Below are positions 29,083-40,479 of a DNA stretch of 64,000 nucleotides, piece by piece; position 1 is the first letter of the stretch; the number at the start of each line of letters is the position of its first letter. A model generated the notes under the pieces. That model was given only the letters and a program-made list of their open reading frames with translations. It was not told the origin of the DNA and ran no database searches. Both the position numbers and the translations under genes were made by a program. This DNA is from Galdieria partita (taxonomy: Eukaryota > Rhodophyta > Bangiophyceae > Galdieriales > Galdieriaceae): the NCBI GenBank assembly GCA_025991245.1, contig BQMJ01000046.1:124001-188000 (forward strand), in the 5' to 3' direction.

Positions 29083-31972
29083 TTATTTACGCTGAATCGT
29101 TGAGGAAAGCGATTTGGCTCTTTGAATGGCAGAATAATAAGGCTCTTGTTGAAAGAATGCCGGATAACCACTATCTACAAGTTTCTTTGCGTCCATTTTG
29201 CGAAAAGAAGCAATAAGTTGGTCGATGTCCTCTTCTTCATCTTTTTGAGAACTTTTGCTAACCTTTTGTTTCTTCTTTTTCTTTTGACGAGAGGTGACTT
29301 TACTGATAGCTTGTCCTGTTTCACTTTGCTTTCTTTCCTATTCTCAATACATAAGTTACGATATTAAAAGATTTCTCTATAAAATACCTGATAAGGAAAG
29401 TTATTATTAGAATGGGTAGAGTCTTCGGGTGACGACTCTTCGTCTCCAGTCAACTTCCATAGCTTTATGTAGCGTCCATCAATATCATTTACACTCTTAT
29501 GCCCTAAGGAATATTTCTCTGCAAGTTGATGCAAAAAGCGTCGTTCATCATTGGATAGCTGAGAGGAGAATTCGATTGTTTTCGAGTCCGAATGAATAAA
29601 CTTCATGAGCTTATCTTCGATGAGATTCATTTTAGTGTCTTCTTCAATTTGCTCATTCTTCGTCACTTGACAACTCGTTTTAGTCTTGAGTTTATTCTTC
29701 TTTGCAATATCCAAAATTTTGGATGACTCGTCTTTCTTCTTAGAGTGTTGAGGTTGGTTGGATACTTCCCCTTGAAAAGATGGATCATATTCTGTTGCGT
29801 ATCGAATTTCTCCATTTTCAAAACAATAAGATACCAATTGAGAGAGAATGGGATCCTTTTCCATCATATCAGAGTTTCCTATGATACAAAGATGTCTTCT
29901 AGCTCTGGTGATAGCCACATTGATTCTTCTATAATCTGTCAAGAATCCCAATTCTTGAATATCGTTGGAACGTACGAGAGATAAAATAATAGCCTCTTTC
30001 TCTCGACCTTGAAATCCATCTACTGTAGAAATTTCTATTTCTTCTATAATAGAGCATAAGTATTGTTCCTTTCATTCTTGACTTTGCCTACCTGAAAGCT
30101 GAACTATTTTTTGACGCAATTCTCGTATTTGTGCTGCATATGGAGAAATAATACCAATTTGTTTGGGTTCTACTTTAGCATCCAACAATTCCTTTAAATG
30201 TTGCAAACAAAGCTGAATTTCATTTCGATTTCTTTTGGATTCACAACTTAACAATAAAAGTGCGAGGCTTTCTGTTTGTTCATCAGTCAATAATGACTCG
30301 GTTTCTTCTGGACAGTCACAACCAGCTGTGTCAATCCACAATAAGGGAATTTCCGTATTACAATCCCTTTGAACCTCAGGTAAATCACACAAAAGATGAT
30401 ATTCAACATCTGCATCAGGAGAAAGCAATCCTAAGTCAACTCTATCAGTTATACAATCCTATTCAAATAGTAAAGCAACATACCTCTATAGAAAGTATGA
30501 TTGCTCCATTCCGATATACAACGATGCATACGATATTGTACTTGTAAGACAGAAACAATCGTCTGAAGTTTTTCATGTTGAAAAATACGCTCCAGAATAG
30601 ACTTTCCCAATCCATTCTCTAAGGCTTTTTGGGATTGTACGGTTGGCGGTAACTGAAAGGGATCGCCTGCCAGAACAGCTCTTTTCCCTTTTAACAAAGC
30701 TATCCAACACAACGACTCTAACGCTTGTCCAGCTTCATCAATAATAACTGTATCCAATCCATTTCTTCCTATTCTCGAATTCTCAGAAAACATCGACTCC
30801 ATAGTCCAATCTCCAGCTCCAGTACAAGTACAAAAAATAATTTGGGTTTGTTGAAAAGAATAACTCATCGCTAAGGACTTTTTTTCCTTCCATTCCTTTT
30901 GTAACGATTTTCTCATCTTCCTCCATTCATATTGCTGATGACGATCTTTTACATGTTCCAATGAACGCTCAACGGATACTATTTCCGTTTCAATATCTTT
31001 CAACAGCTTTCCTTGATCCTAATTCGTGCAAATTATCGGATATCAAATAACTTGGGATATTCTTACATTCTCTTTCATCTGATATGCCATCGAGTATTTG
31101 TACAACTCAGAATTGTACCTCGCAGGATGTCCGATACGCATTGCTGACACATGTGGCTCTTTCTTTATCAACATTTCCATCAAGTTATCCACCGCAACAT
31201 TCGATGGAGCACAAACTAGCAATGTCTCTCCTCTTTGCAGTAACTTCCTAATAAGAGCAACTAGAGTTGTTGTTTTGCCTGTTCCTGGTGGACCATGAAT
31301 TATAGTAACCGGATAGTTACAAGTGCCCATAAAACAAGCCTGGTTCTGTGAACTGTTCAATTCTGGATCCTCTTGGAACTCTATATTTTCTGGTCTCAAA
31401 AGCAGCTTTTCATAGTTGTTCTCCATAAATAAAGTTTGTCTTATAGAATACGCTCGGTGATTAGAATCCATATCTTTGAGTTCCTCCAAAGCTTTGAGGC
31501 ATCGCTTCAAGGTGATATTTTCAAAGTCCTTTACTACCGCAACACGTTCGTTGTGTTCTTGGAGCTTTTCGAATATATTTTGTTCTCCTAAAGATACTAT
31601 CACTTTATCTCCTGTGAATTCTTTCAAAACTCCTCGATAAACTGAGTAGCCATCGGGAGCAGAATGCACTTGGAAACGAAACAGAACAGGATCACCCTTG
31701 TGAAGTTTGGTTGAAGTAACCTTATCTTGACAAGAATTCTTCTCTAAGACAACTTGTATTGTTTCATCTTTGGAAGTTTTGGAAACAGATGTGATGCGCA
31801 AATTGTACACTGCTAAACCAAGAAGTTGTAACTTTTTCCAATGCTTCTTCTCTTCCAAGTTTTGTAGTGCATTTTCTATTCGTTTTTGTTCTTCCTCTGC
31901 TTCCCAAGAAAGTAAGGCTTTCTGTCTATCTACAAAGTCAACAACACTTTCCTTGTTGACTGTCCCAGTCAT
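29083..31972 (-). CDS. IGHMBP2: UPF1-like SF1 helicase, IGHMBP2/SMUBP2 type
   Basis: A 5'-3' RNA/DNA helicase associated with ribosomes and tRNAs in animals. At least five exons on the minus strand. The N-terminal 1B region has GDPVLFRFQVHSAPDGYSVY. Walker A is IIHGPPGTGKTTTLVALIRK, motif Ia LLVCAPSNVAVDNLMEML, Walker B TVIIDEAGQALE, motif III LAGDPFQLPPTVQS, then VQYRMHRCIS, VDGFQGREKEAI, INVAITRARRHL. A C-terminal R3H domain is visible (IEFSSQLSNDERRFLHQLAE), as in IGHMBP2. Then comes a Lys-rich nuclear-localisation-like patch and a terminal exon ending SSTIQRK. Introns of ~45-55 nt were placed at KEN/DQGK, FYRG/GLLSP, QLSG/EEIEI and NFPYQ/ERKQ. No C-terminal AN1 zinc finger is seen, unlike human IGHMBP2. 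Confidence 0.9.
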
Positions 31973-32157
31973 TGTTCTTCTTTACAACAATACAAAGAAG
32001 TGCACACAATAACCTATCAACTTGGGAATGTTTTATATATACAAACATTATCAGAATGATTTGGACTATGCTATGAACATTCTTAATATTTGTCTGTTTT
32101 ATTTGGTTGTAACAATCTGATATTTGGAAGATTTCAAGTCTTACAACTCTGACGACG

Positions 32158-33919
32158 ATGAGACGATGTCGTTTGTATTCGGATCGGCTGACCTTTTTGG
32201 TTGCGGTCGATAGACACTTGTCGGGATCTTTTTGTTCCCATATCGTTCATAACAACAAGTACCTAAACTATCCCAAAATACTATTTCATTGTGGTGTGTT
32301 ATCCAAAAGGTGGTTACTTTTGAAAGCGTTATCATTTCCTTGTAGACAAGAGTCGTTGACAAGTTTGACCAAAAGGTTGTTTGGCTCGACCACCCAATCT
32401 ACTGGCGACAACTCTTTAGGAATGGAAGCGACGAAGAGAAATGAGTTGGAAGTTGTTTGTGAAGAATTGTCCAATATGAAGCGTACAGTGAAAGCAAAAG
32501 TTCCCAAAGGTGCAAGAGATTTCCTTCCTGAACAAATGGCTATTCGTGAAAAGGCTTTTCGTATTGTCTCCAAAGTATTTGATCGTCACGGAGCAGTTGC
32601 TATTGATACTCCAGTGTTTGAGTTGAAGGAAACTCTAACAGGAAAGTATGGAGAAGACTCCAAACTTATCTATGATTTGGCAGACCAAGGCGGTGAACTG
32701 TTATCACTGAGATACGACTTGACCGTTCCCTTGGCTAGATTCTTAGCTACTCACAAGATAACCAACTTGAAAAGATATCATATAAGTAGAGTGTACCGAC
32801 GAGATAATCCAGCCATCCAAAGAGGACGTTTTAGAGAGTTTTATCAATGTGACTTTGATATAGCTGGGAACTTTTCAAGAATGGTTCCTGATGCAGAGGT
32901 TGGTTTATTTGGAATATGCAAAGTACTCGTCTCACCTTTGATAGGTCATTAAAGTGCTTTGTGAAGTGTTGGATGACTTGGCAGCGGTATCTTCTTTTCA
33001 TGCAAAGATCCTTTCTAGTTATAAAGTCAAAGTGAATCATCGAGGCTTATTAGATTCTATTTTTGAGTTGTGTGGTGTTCCAAAAGAGAAAATTAGGGCA
33101 ATTAGTTCTGCTGTGGACAAATTAGATAAGGAATCTTGGAACAATGTCCGATATGAGATGATAGAAAAGAAAGGTTTGGATCCTTGTATAGCAGATAAGA
33201 TTGGTAGTTATGTACTTCGCCGAGATAATCCACAAAAGATGCTTTCATCATTATATGAAGACCCTCATCTTTCTTCTATAGCACGTTCATCTTTGGAAGA
33301 CATGGAACTTTTGTTAAAATATCTTGAAGACTTGGGAGTAGGAGATTGTCTTATTTTTGATCTTTCATTAGCAAGGGGATTGGACTATTATACTGGTTTG
33401 ATATTTGAGGCAGTTTTGACAACCGATAGCAATACTTCATTAGGTTCCATTGGTGCCGGTGGTCGTTATGATAACTTGGTGGATATGTTTTCGAGTCGTT
33501 CAGTTCCTTGTGTTGGTTGTTCACTGGGTATTGAACGAATATTGACGATATATGAAACTGCTGAAAGAGAATGGGCCAGTTCGATGGGTCGAAAAATAAA
33601 AGCGAACAAGACCCAAGTATGGATTGCGTCCATTGGAGAACAAATGATAAGAGAAAGAATGAAATTGGCTAATGAGTTGTGGAAAGGAAATATTGTAGCA
33701 GAGTTTTCGTATGCAGAAAAACCTAAATTGAATAAACAATTACAACATGCCTTGGAAGAAGAGATTCCGTTGCTTGTGATAATTGGAGAGGATGAACTGA
33801 AAAGAGGAATGGTTAATCTAAAGATTTTGGCAACTAACGAACAAAAGGAGGTCAACAGAACAGAAATTGTAGATGCTGTCAAACAAGCTTTGAATGAGAT
33901 GGAAGTGGCAATTGAATAA
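32158..33919 (+). CDS. HARS: Histidyl-tRNA synthetase with organelle-type leader
   Basis: Charges tRNA-His. A class II synthetase in two exons joined at about 32900-32945 ([13 protein letters not shown]). The catalytic core starts [20 protein letters not shown]. Motif 1 region [20 protein letters not shown], motif 2 [20 protein letters not shown] (the Arg that binds ATP is present), histidine-A motif [13 protein letters not shown], motif 3 [12 protein letters not shown]-terminal anticodon-binding domain follows ([17 protein letters not shown]). There are about 90 residues before the conserved domain, rich in Arg, Ser and Leu, with an internal in-frame ATG at [11 protein letters not shown] (near 32422). 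That suggests a long organelle-targeted form and a shorter cytosolic form from one gene. It starts 185 bp from the divergent helicase. Confidence 0.93.
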
Positions 33920-33955
33920 TAAAGTCATTGGTTTGGAATCCATTTTCAACGCGTT

Positions 33956-36900
33956 ATGGGATTGGTTGGAACAATAGACCGTACAGCCATATTAAGTTGG
34001 TGTCCAACCCAAATAGGACAAACAGACTTATTTGTTGTGGCAAGTTATGGTGGTTCTGTAGACCCCGGATTTGACTCCGGTTCTGTGCTAGAACTTCATT
34101 CCTTGGATTCTCGAAGCAACTCAAAAAAGATTGCAGAAAATACATCATCACAGGGACCTCTTCAAAAGTTGTGTTCACTTAGCTGCGAAGAAAAGTTTTT
34201 GAAACTTTCTTGGGGTAGAAAACCTATTAATGAAGAGCTTGGTTTGGTTGCTGGAGGTTTCTCAAGTGGCATTGTAAAAGTTTGGGATGTGGACAAACTG
34301 ACCTCAAGAACGTCTAATACTCCTCTATTTTCAAGCGATAGAAAAGAAGCAAAGACTAGTAAAGGTCCTGTTTCTGCGTTGGAGTTTAGTCCTTTTATTA
34401 GTGGGTTATTGGCGAGTAGCGGCTCCGATTCAGAGTTTTATATTTGGGACTTGTCTCTATCAAAGCCTATAGAAGAGAGACAAGTAAAAGGATATTCTTT
34501 AGATAGTTCAAACCTTTTCAGAGGTGCTACTGGAGCTTCCAACTTGGCCAGTGCAGAACTTACTAGTTTGACTTGGAACAAGGGTAACCAGAGAATTCTG
34601 GCTACTGGTCATGTATCGGGCTTGTGTGTTATTTGGGATCTAAGTCAAAAGCGATCCGTCGTTAGTTTTCGTGAAAGCGATACCAAAAAGAGAATATCCT
34701 GTCTATCTTGGAGTCCTGTTATTCCAGTTCAAATAATTACAGGCTTTGACGATGATAAAGGCTCGTCATTATTCATATGGGATTTGAGAGCTACAAAAGT
34801 ACCGATGAAAGACCTCAGTACACATGCACGTGGCGTAACATCGGTTTCGTGGTGTTCGCATGATCCGAGTCTGATCATTTGCACTACAAAAGATAGTCAT
34901 TGTATTATTCTTCATTCACAAACAGGGGAGTTACTGGGAGAAGTTCCTGTCGAATCTGGTTGGAATTTTGACGTTCAATGGTCGAATACTTTACCAGGCT
35001 TGGTTTCTGTTTGTTCATTGGAAAGCAAAGTTTCCATTTGGAATGTTGTCACTGGGACAAGTGATTCGATGAGCAACATGCAAGCAACTTCAAGTGCTTT
35101 GAAGGACTCATTTGGAGAAGAATTTGCCTCAGGTTTGCCACCCGAAATGGCTTGGAGCTCACCACGTGACTCGAAAAGGTCGAAAGAAAGTGTTCCTATA
35201 TTGGGACATTACGCACCTTCATGGATGAAGCGTCGTAGTGGTGTTTCATTTTGTTTTGATGGAGCTTTGCTTTATTTCGGTGTTTCTGCTACACATCCAA
35301 CACAGACATCACCGAGCTTTGTAGAAATCCAACAAACTCATACCAATCCTGATGTATTGTCTACCAATCATCGTATTCAAGAAATGTTGAGTGAAGGACG
35401 ACTTCAGTCATTTTGTATGGAGAAAATAAGTCAGAGATCTTCGAAGAAAGATTGGCGTACAAGCTTTGGTTCAGAAGTACATTTGGATATATGGGAAGCC
35501 ATTGCACTTTGGTGTAGTACGCATCCCCGACAAGAGTTATTATCCCATCTTCAAAAATCCATGTCACCAGTCTTTTTAGAAGATACTCCAGGTCTAAGAT
35601 TGATTGGATATGCCATATGTCCACCTATTTGTGCATTGTCCGATGTTGTTCCAAAGTCAGCTTCAGATGCTTTGCACCTCTCGGCAAAGGAGCAGATGAA
35701 TGATCCCATTCAGCAACAACCTTCTGGACCAGCTCCTTGGGAGTTGGATGGGCAAGATGACCAGACTGTTCAAAGTTTACAAGAAGACATCGTATCTTCC
35801 CATTTGAGTTCACTAGATTTGCAAACAAAGTCAGCGGAGGATAGAACTGGGAAACTTTCGTCTGATGATAAACCCAAACTTGTTGAATATTTGCTTCAAG
35901 GCAATCTTTCAGATGCTGTTGATGCAGCATTTTCTGATAATCAACCAACTGAGGCTTTGGTTCTTGCTTCAGTTGGTGGCGTGGAGCTTTTTCGAAATGC
36001 GCGAATCAAATATTTGGAATATCAAGCCAATGCAACCCTAGCTTTTATTGTTGCATGTATAGAAGAAGAAAGTGAGGCGTTGAACATATTGAAGAAACTT
36101 CATTTGTCGGATTCCCATTCGATGACTTCTCATCCGTCATCATTGAAATGGCAGGAAGCGTTATCTTTGATATTGAATTACGCTCCTTCAGGTCCCACTT
36201 TTGTATTGTTATGCAATCAGTTAGGAAATAAGTTACAAGACGAACTACATAACTCAAAAGGTGCTGCTCTGTGTTTCTTATGTGCTGGAAATATACCAAA
36301 GCTATCCTATTCCTGGGCTTGTGAAGCAAAACAAGTTCCTCATCCACATCGTAGATATCGAAATTGGAAGTGGTCGAATACGGAAGACTTGTTAGAATAT
36401 ATTCAACGTTTAATGTTCCTTCGTGGCTGTATTTCGATGAGTGAAAGTGCATCATTATACAGTGAAGAGTTGAATACCATTGATGAGGAGGCATCGAAGG
36501 CATTTTGTGATTATGCAACGCTGCTTCTTGCTGAAGGAGAATGTCAGTCAGCACTTTCCTATTTGGCACCATTGAATCCTGAAACGCAAGGTACATTTGG
36601 TATTGCAGGAGAACTTTTATATCGTACATATTGGAAACTTGGACAATCGGCTGCCAGTCAGTTGGGTTTTTCAGAGGCTCCTCCTTTTCCTTTTACTTCA
36701 GTGGAACCAAAACGAACATTGATAGAAACCGGACATCCGATGAATGCAGCATCTTCATCACCAAGAAACATGAACCTCAATACTGAGGAAAATATGCCAC
36801 AGTATGGAGGGCCTCCAGTTTCAGATAGTACATCTTTTGTATCCAATGTAAGAAATCTACGAGACGCTAGAGATGTTTCAAGATCTTTCGAATCTTTGCA

Positions 36901-38365
36901 ACAGAGTCAGTTTCCTTCCAACGTCTCAGCAATGACCGCTCCGCTTCATTCAGTTAGTGGCCGAGCAGCCCCATTACAAGCAGCTTACTCTGTTTCGCAA
37001 CCTTCCCTTTATACAGAAAGTATAAGTGCTGTTCCTGGAAGTATTCCAACCGATGTTTCCTCAAGAACGACCACAGCAGCGGCATCTGGATATTATCCGC
37101 ATCCTATTCAAGCACCTCCGTCCTATCAAGAATTGGCCAGTCGTCAAAATCAGAATTATCCAAATATTGCGACATCTAGTGAAGCTGCCAACGCTTCAAG
37201 AGCGCATCATGGAAACTACAAATACTTCGACCTTTCTGAACAGGTGATGGGATCCCAAGCGACTTTCAATCAACAACCTTCAACATTCACTGCTCCACCT
37301 CCGCCACCAAAGACAGCAACTAGATCTTCTTCAGAAACTTCTTATCTACCTAATCAACCAGTCACTTTAGGAAACGTTGTACCTGGAAATCAAGGCACTC
37401 TTCCTTCTGCTACGACAGCCACAACGTCGTCATCATTTTCTTCCTCAGCTTCCATTCCTCCGCCTCCTCCTTCAAACACATTGAATACTTCAATGTATGA
37501 TAGATCTCGAGTTGAAGCAACAAATGTTGCAACACAGCGGGGTATGGAAACCAATAGCCATCTTCAATTTTCATCCACATTAACACCACCTCCACCTACC
37601 AATTCAAGTATGCAGAATTGGGCTATGCCTTCTCATACAGTTTCATCGGGAGAGACAACTGGAACGTATGGAAATATTCCGAGTCAAGCAAATAAGTATT
37701 CTGCAACAGGAAATGCCGATGTTCAAGTATCGAAGGAATTGCTATCACAGCATAAGAGTCCAGCACAAACGACGACTCATGTTAGAAGTGGCATTGAATC
37801 TAATTCAGCATCCATATCATCGATGCAGAGACAGCCAAGCGAGCAATCAACCATTCCCAGTTTACCGACATCAGGACCATTCAGCAGTGCTTTTTCCAGT
37901 TACTCATCTCAAGCAAGCAATCCTAGTAAATCTGCTACGAATATATCCTCACCACCTATAATGACAGAATCTCCTTCGGGAAAAGATACAAGAGGTCAGA
38001 TTACTTCTGTACCTACCTTAAGTGTAGCAGATATATCTCGAGTTCCTTCCAATTACAAATTGGTTGTTGACACATTGCGAGCGTTCTATTCCCATTGTCA
38101 ATCATTGAATCAGCAACCTATATATAAGAGGAAATTGGATGATGTGAATAGAAAATTGGGTCAACTTGTGACGAAATTGAACAACGGTGAAGTAAATGAC
38201 GAAATTGGAAGCAAGCTGATAGAACTTTGTAAAATGCTTGGACAAGGCAACTATGATGGTGCTTCAAAAGTTCAAGTTGTATTAACTCAACAACATTGGG
38301 AAGGGAATAGTTCATGGATTATCGCATTGAAACGATTGATAGAAGCTGGCAAAACAGGTAGTTAG
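33956..38365 (+). CDS. SEC31: SEC31, outer-coat subunit of COPII vesicles
   Basis: With Sec13 it forms the outer cage of COPII vesicles at ER exit sites. A single exon of 1,469 residues. The N terminus (TIDRTAILSWCP) and WD blades (AGGFSSGIVKVWDVDKL, SSGSDSEFYIWDLSLSK, TGHVSGLCVIWDLSQKR, DDDKGSSLFIWDLRA) form the beta-propeller. A helical solenoid (ACE1-like) spans roughly residues 620-920 (VEYLLQGNLSDAVDAAF, ALSLILNYAP). A long low-complexity Pro/Ser/Gln linker (PPPPPKTATRSSSE, IPPPPPSNT) carries the Sec23-activating region. The C-terminal helical domain is VVDTLRAFYSHCQSLNQQPI to LKRLIEAGKT, matching Sec31 C-termini. It starts 36 bp after the HARS stop. Confidence 0.93.
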   Translation: MGLVGTIDRTAILSWCPTQIGQTDLFVVASYGGSVDPGFDSGSVLELHSLDSRSNSKKIAENTSSQGPLQKLCSLSCEEKFLKLSWGRKPINEELGLVAGGFSSGIVKVWDVDKLTSRTSNTPLFSSDRKEAKTSKGPVSALEFSPFISGLLASSGSDSEFYIWDLSLSKPIEERQVKGYSLDSSNLFRGATGASNLASAELTSLTWNKGNQRILATGHVSGLCVIWDLSQKRSVVSFRESDTKKRISCLSWSPVIPVQIITGFDDDKGSSLFIWDLRATKVPMKDLSTHARGVTSVSWCSHDPSLIICTTKDSHCIILHSQTGELLGEVPVESGWNFDVQWSNTLPGLVSVCSLESKVSIWNVVTGTSDSMSNMQATSSALKDSFGEEFASGLPPEMAWSSPRDSKRSKESVPILGHYAPSWMKRRSGVSFCFDGALLYFGVSATHPTQTSPSFVEIQQTHTNPDVLSTNHRIQEMLSEGRLQSFCMEKISQRSSKKDWRTSFGSEVHLDIWEAIALWCSTHPRQELLSHLQKSMSPVFLEDTPGLRLIGYAICPPICALSDVVPKSASDALHLSAKEQMNDPIQQQPSGPAPWELDGQDDQTVQSLQEDIVSSHLSSLDLQTKSAEDRTGKLSSDDKPKLVEYLLQGNLSDAVDAAFSDNQPTEALVLASVGGVELFRNARIKYLEYQANATLAFIVACIEEESEALNILKKLHLSDSHSMTSHPSSLKWQEALSLILNYAPSGPTFVLLCNQLGNKLQDELHNSKGAALCFLCAGNIPKLSYSWACEAKQVPHPHRRYRNWKWSNTEDLLEYIQRLMFLRGCISMSESASLYSEELNTIDEEASKAFCDYATLLLAEGECQSALSYLAPLNPETQGTFGIAGELLYRTYWKLGQSAASQLGFSEAPPFPFTSVEPKRTLIETGHPMNAASSSPRNMNLNTEENMPQYGGPPVSDSTSFVSNVRNLRDARDVSRSFESLQQSQFPSNVSAMTAPLHSVSGRAAPLQAAYSVSQPSLYTESISAVPGSIPTDVSSRTTTAAASGYYPHPIQAPPSYQELASRQNQNYPNIATSSEAANASRAHHGNYKYFDLSEQVMGSQATFNQQPSTFTAPPPPPKTATRSSSETSYLPNQPVTLGNVVPGNQGTLPSATTATTSSSFSSSASIPPPPPSNTLNTSMYDRSRVEATNVATQRGMETNSHLQFSSTLTPPPPTNSSMQNWAMPSHTVSSGETTGTYGNIPSQANKYSATGNADVQVSKELLSQHKSPAQTTTHVRSGIESNSASISSMQRQPSEQSTIPSLPTSGPFSSAFSSYSSQASNPSKSATNISSPPIMTESPSGKDTRGQITSVPTLSVADISRVPSNYKLVVDTLRAFYSHCQSLNQQPIYKRKLDDVNRKLGQLVTKLNNGEVNDEIGSKLIELCKMLGQGNYDGASKVQVVLTQQHWEGNSSWIIALKRLIEAGKTGS

Positions 38366-38438
38366 AATTGCTTGAATACACTTGCAATGAATGTCTTTTG
38401 AAAAATTCGACTTGGAATAAAATGGCTTCCGAACATGG

Positions 38439-40425
38439 ATGAAATTTTTCTCTGGAATGTCCCTCCTTTTGTCGATTTGGTCCTCATTCAAAATGAATTT
38501 GTTTTGTTGGTTGACGTGCCTCGTCTTCTTTAAATCTTTTCTACTTCTCTTAACTGTGTTTTGCCTGTTAGGAATCCAAGTTGTCCATTCCAATGAACTG
38601 ATAAATAACGATGACGGTTTTCGGACTCTTAAACAAATAAGTATGGATTTGAGTGGTCCACAAGCTATTCGTCAGTTACAGAGAGAAAAAAAGGAATTAG
38701 TATACAAACTTGATAAGCAACGCTCGAATTTGCAGTTGATAAAGATGGAAAGATCTTTTGACATTCAAAGAAAGCATGAAAAAGAGGCTGAAGAATCGTA
38801 TCTCTTGGATTTAGACACGGAATTAGACAAAAGAGTTGCAGAGTTACAACCTATTGTTGATAGTCTTGTTCAAAGGAGAAAGGAATTGGAAGAAAAGATT
38901 GAGGTAGTAACTGTGTTGACTGCAAAAGATGTGATTGATGACATGGTTCATTGTTAGATGTTGTCCAAAGAAGTGCGTTTTCTTCAGCAGACTACGGGTC
39001 AATATTCTTCAGAATTGAATCAATGGTTCGACTATCAAGTATGCAGTAACTATTTGTACTAAAAATTTGCTCATCTGGGTTTACAAGGTGGAAAGCTTGC
39101 ATCCGGCAGCTCAGAGGCTCGTAAGGAAGTCTCGAGAGTTGGCAAGAATGACTTGGCAGAATCTACTAACTGCAGTTGATGGTAATGCTTTCTGTAAACT
39201 ATTCTGCGTATTCTATACTAATATTATTGTCAAGCGAATAAGATATTGACGGATCATGTTGCTTCCGAGTTTGATAGATACTTTCATTTGCGTGAGAATT
39301 CTATAGAAACCGGAGTGTTGTTTCATCTACTCATTTTGATACCAATCATTTGTCTCTTTCGATTCTTGTTTCAGTTTACTCAAATAGCAAAATCTCAGAT
39401 TACCTGCAAAACCCTCGTCATTTTTGTTTCTTGTTGTCAGATGGCTGTTTGTATTATGTTTTATTTATTTTCTATCGTTTCTAGGATGGATCCACTTGTC
39501 TTGATACAACGTCACTATGCAAACTTTCTTGGTATAGTTGTGATGACTATAATGTTGTCTCTGTTAGTCCTTGGAGGATGTTTCATTATTCTTTATTGGA
39601 GACAACGTTGTCAGAATATTTTGTCTTGTATATTTGGAATTGGATCAATTATGTTTCATTTCTATTGTTGTATATTCAAACCAGCCTTGATGGATGGTAA
39701 GTCATGGTATTTTATAGGTATTGACTGCCTATTCTATGAATCGATTTTAGACCCTTTGGCAGCTATGGGAAGTATTTATCTAATTTATTGTTCAATTTTA
39801 TACTTTATGATAATGGACTTTCTACCAATCACTAGATGGGACGTTTACCAAAACTTTCAAAAGGTATGCTCTAAATTATATCACAAGAAGAATCGACTGC
39901 TCAACATATTATGGCAAAATAGTGGTTTAGTATCTTTTTAGTTGTCATTCATATTCATCCGACAAAACTGTATTATTCAATTCTTGAGAACCGCAAATAT
40001 TTACCGTTTCAGTTTGGTTGGATTTCACGTCAAAAGCTATTGAATGACATTAGAACTATACATTGGAGAATACGAAATACGCTTCATAGCTCTTCCATTC
40101 AAGTTAAACACTTATTGGAGAAATTGTACAGATTCGTTACAAAGCAATCCAAGTCCATCATCAACTCTAGGTCGTTCTGTAGTCAGCAGTCACCGGTAAG
40201 AAGACATTCAACCAAACTATATTATATAACCACCCATGAATTGGATACTCAGAAACTGAATATGTTGATAACTTCATCACCAAATTCTATTCATACTTCC
40301 CAACACGCTCTTTATAATCCAACCTTAAGACGAGAAAACTCGTCCAACAGGTGAGTTTGCTTCATTTTGTTGGCTTTTTATTCCAACCTTGTCTTCAACC
40401 TAGTCTTCGCTACTTGCCATGGTAA
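38439..40425 (+). CDS. Unknown signal-peptide / coiled-coil / multi-pass membrane protein
   Basis: I do not recognise the family. About six exons join in frame. The ATG at 38439 or, better, the one at 38493 begins a signal peptide or signal anchor (MNLFCWLTCLVFFKSFLLLL...). Residues ~60-170 form a charged coiled coil (QLQREKKELVYKLDKQRSNL; LVQRRKELEEKIE), continuing across an intron to MLSKEVRFLQQTTGQYS. The next exons give VESLHPAAQRLVRKSRELAR and ANKILTDHVASEFDRYFHLR. Then come about five hydrophobic helices (LFHLLILIPIICLFRFLFQF; LVIFVSCCQMAVCIMFYLFS; GIVVMTIMLSLLVLGGCFII; ILSCIFGIGSIMFHFYC; AAMGSIYLIYCSILYFMIMD) and a ~130-residue basic, Ser-rich tail ending SLRYLPW. The predicted topology is a lumenal coiled coil with membrane bundle in the secretory or plastid-envelope system. 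Codon use resembles its neighbours. Confidence 0.75.
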
Positions 40426-40479
40426 TCACTTTCAAGTTTCAATAGAGAAAGACTGAAAAAAACGCAATGATGATGCTTA

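Noticed and set aside
36045-36629. 194-codon minus-strand frame inside SEC31
   Set aside because: Mirror frame of the SEC31 solenoid; composition follows the sense codons and no domain is visible.
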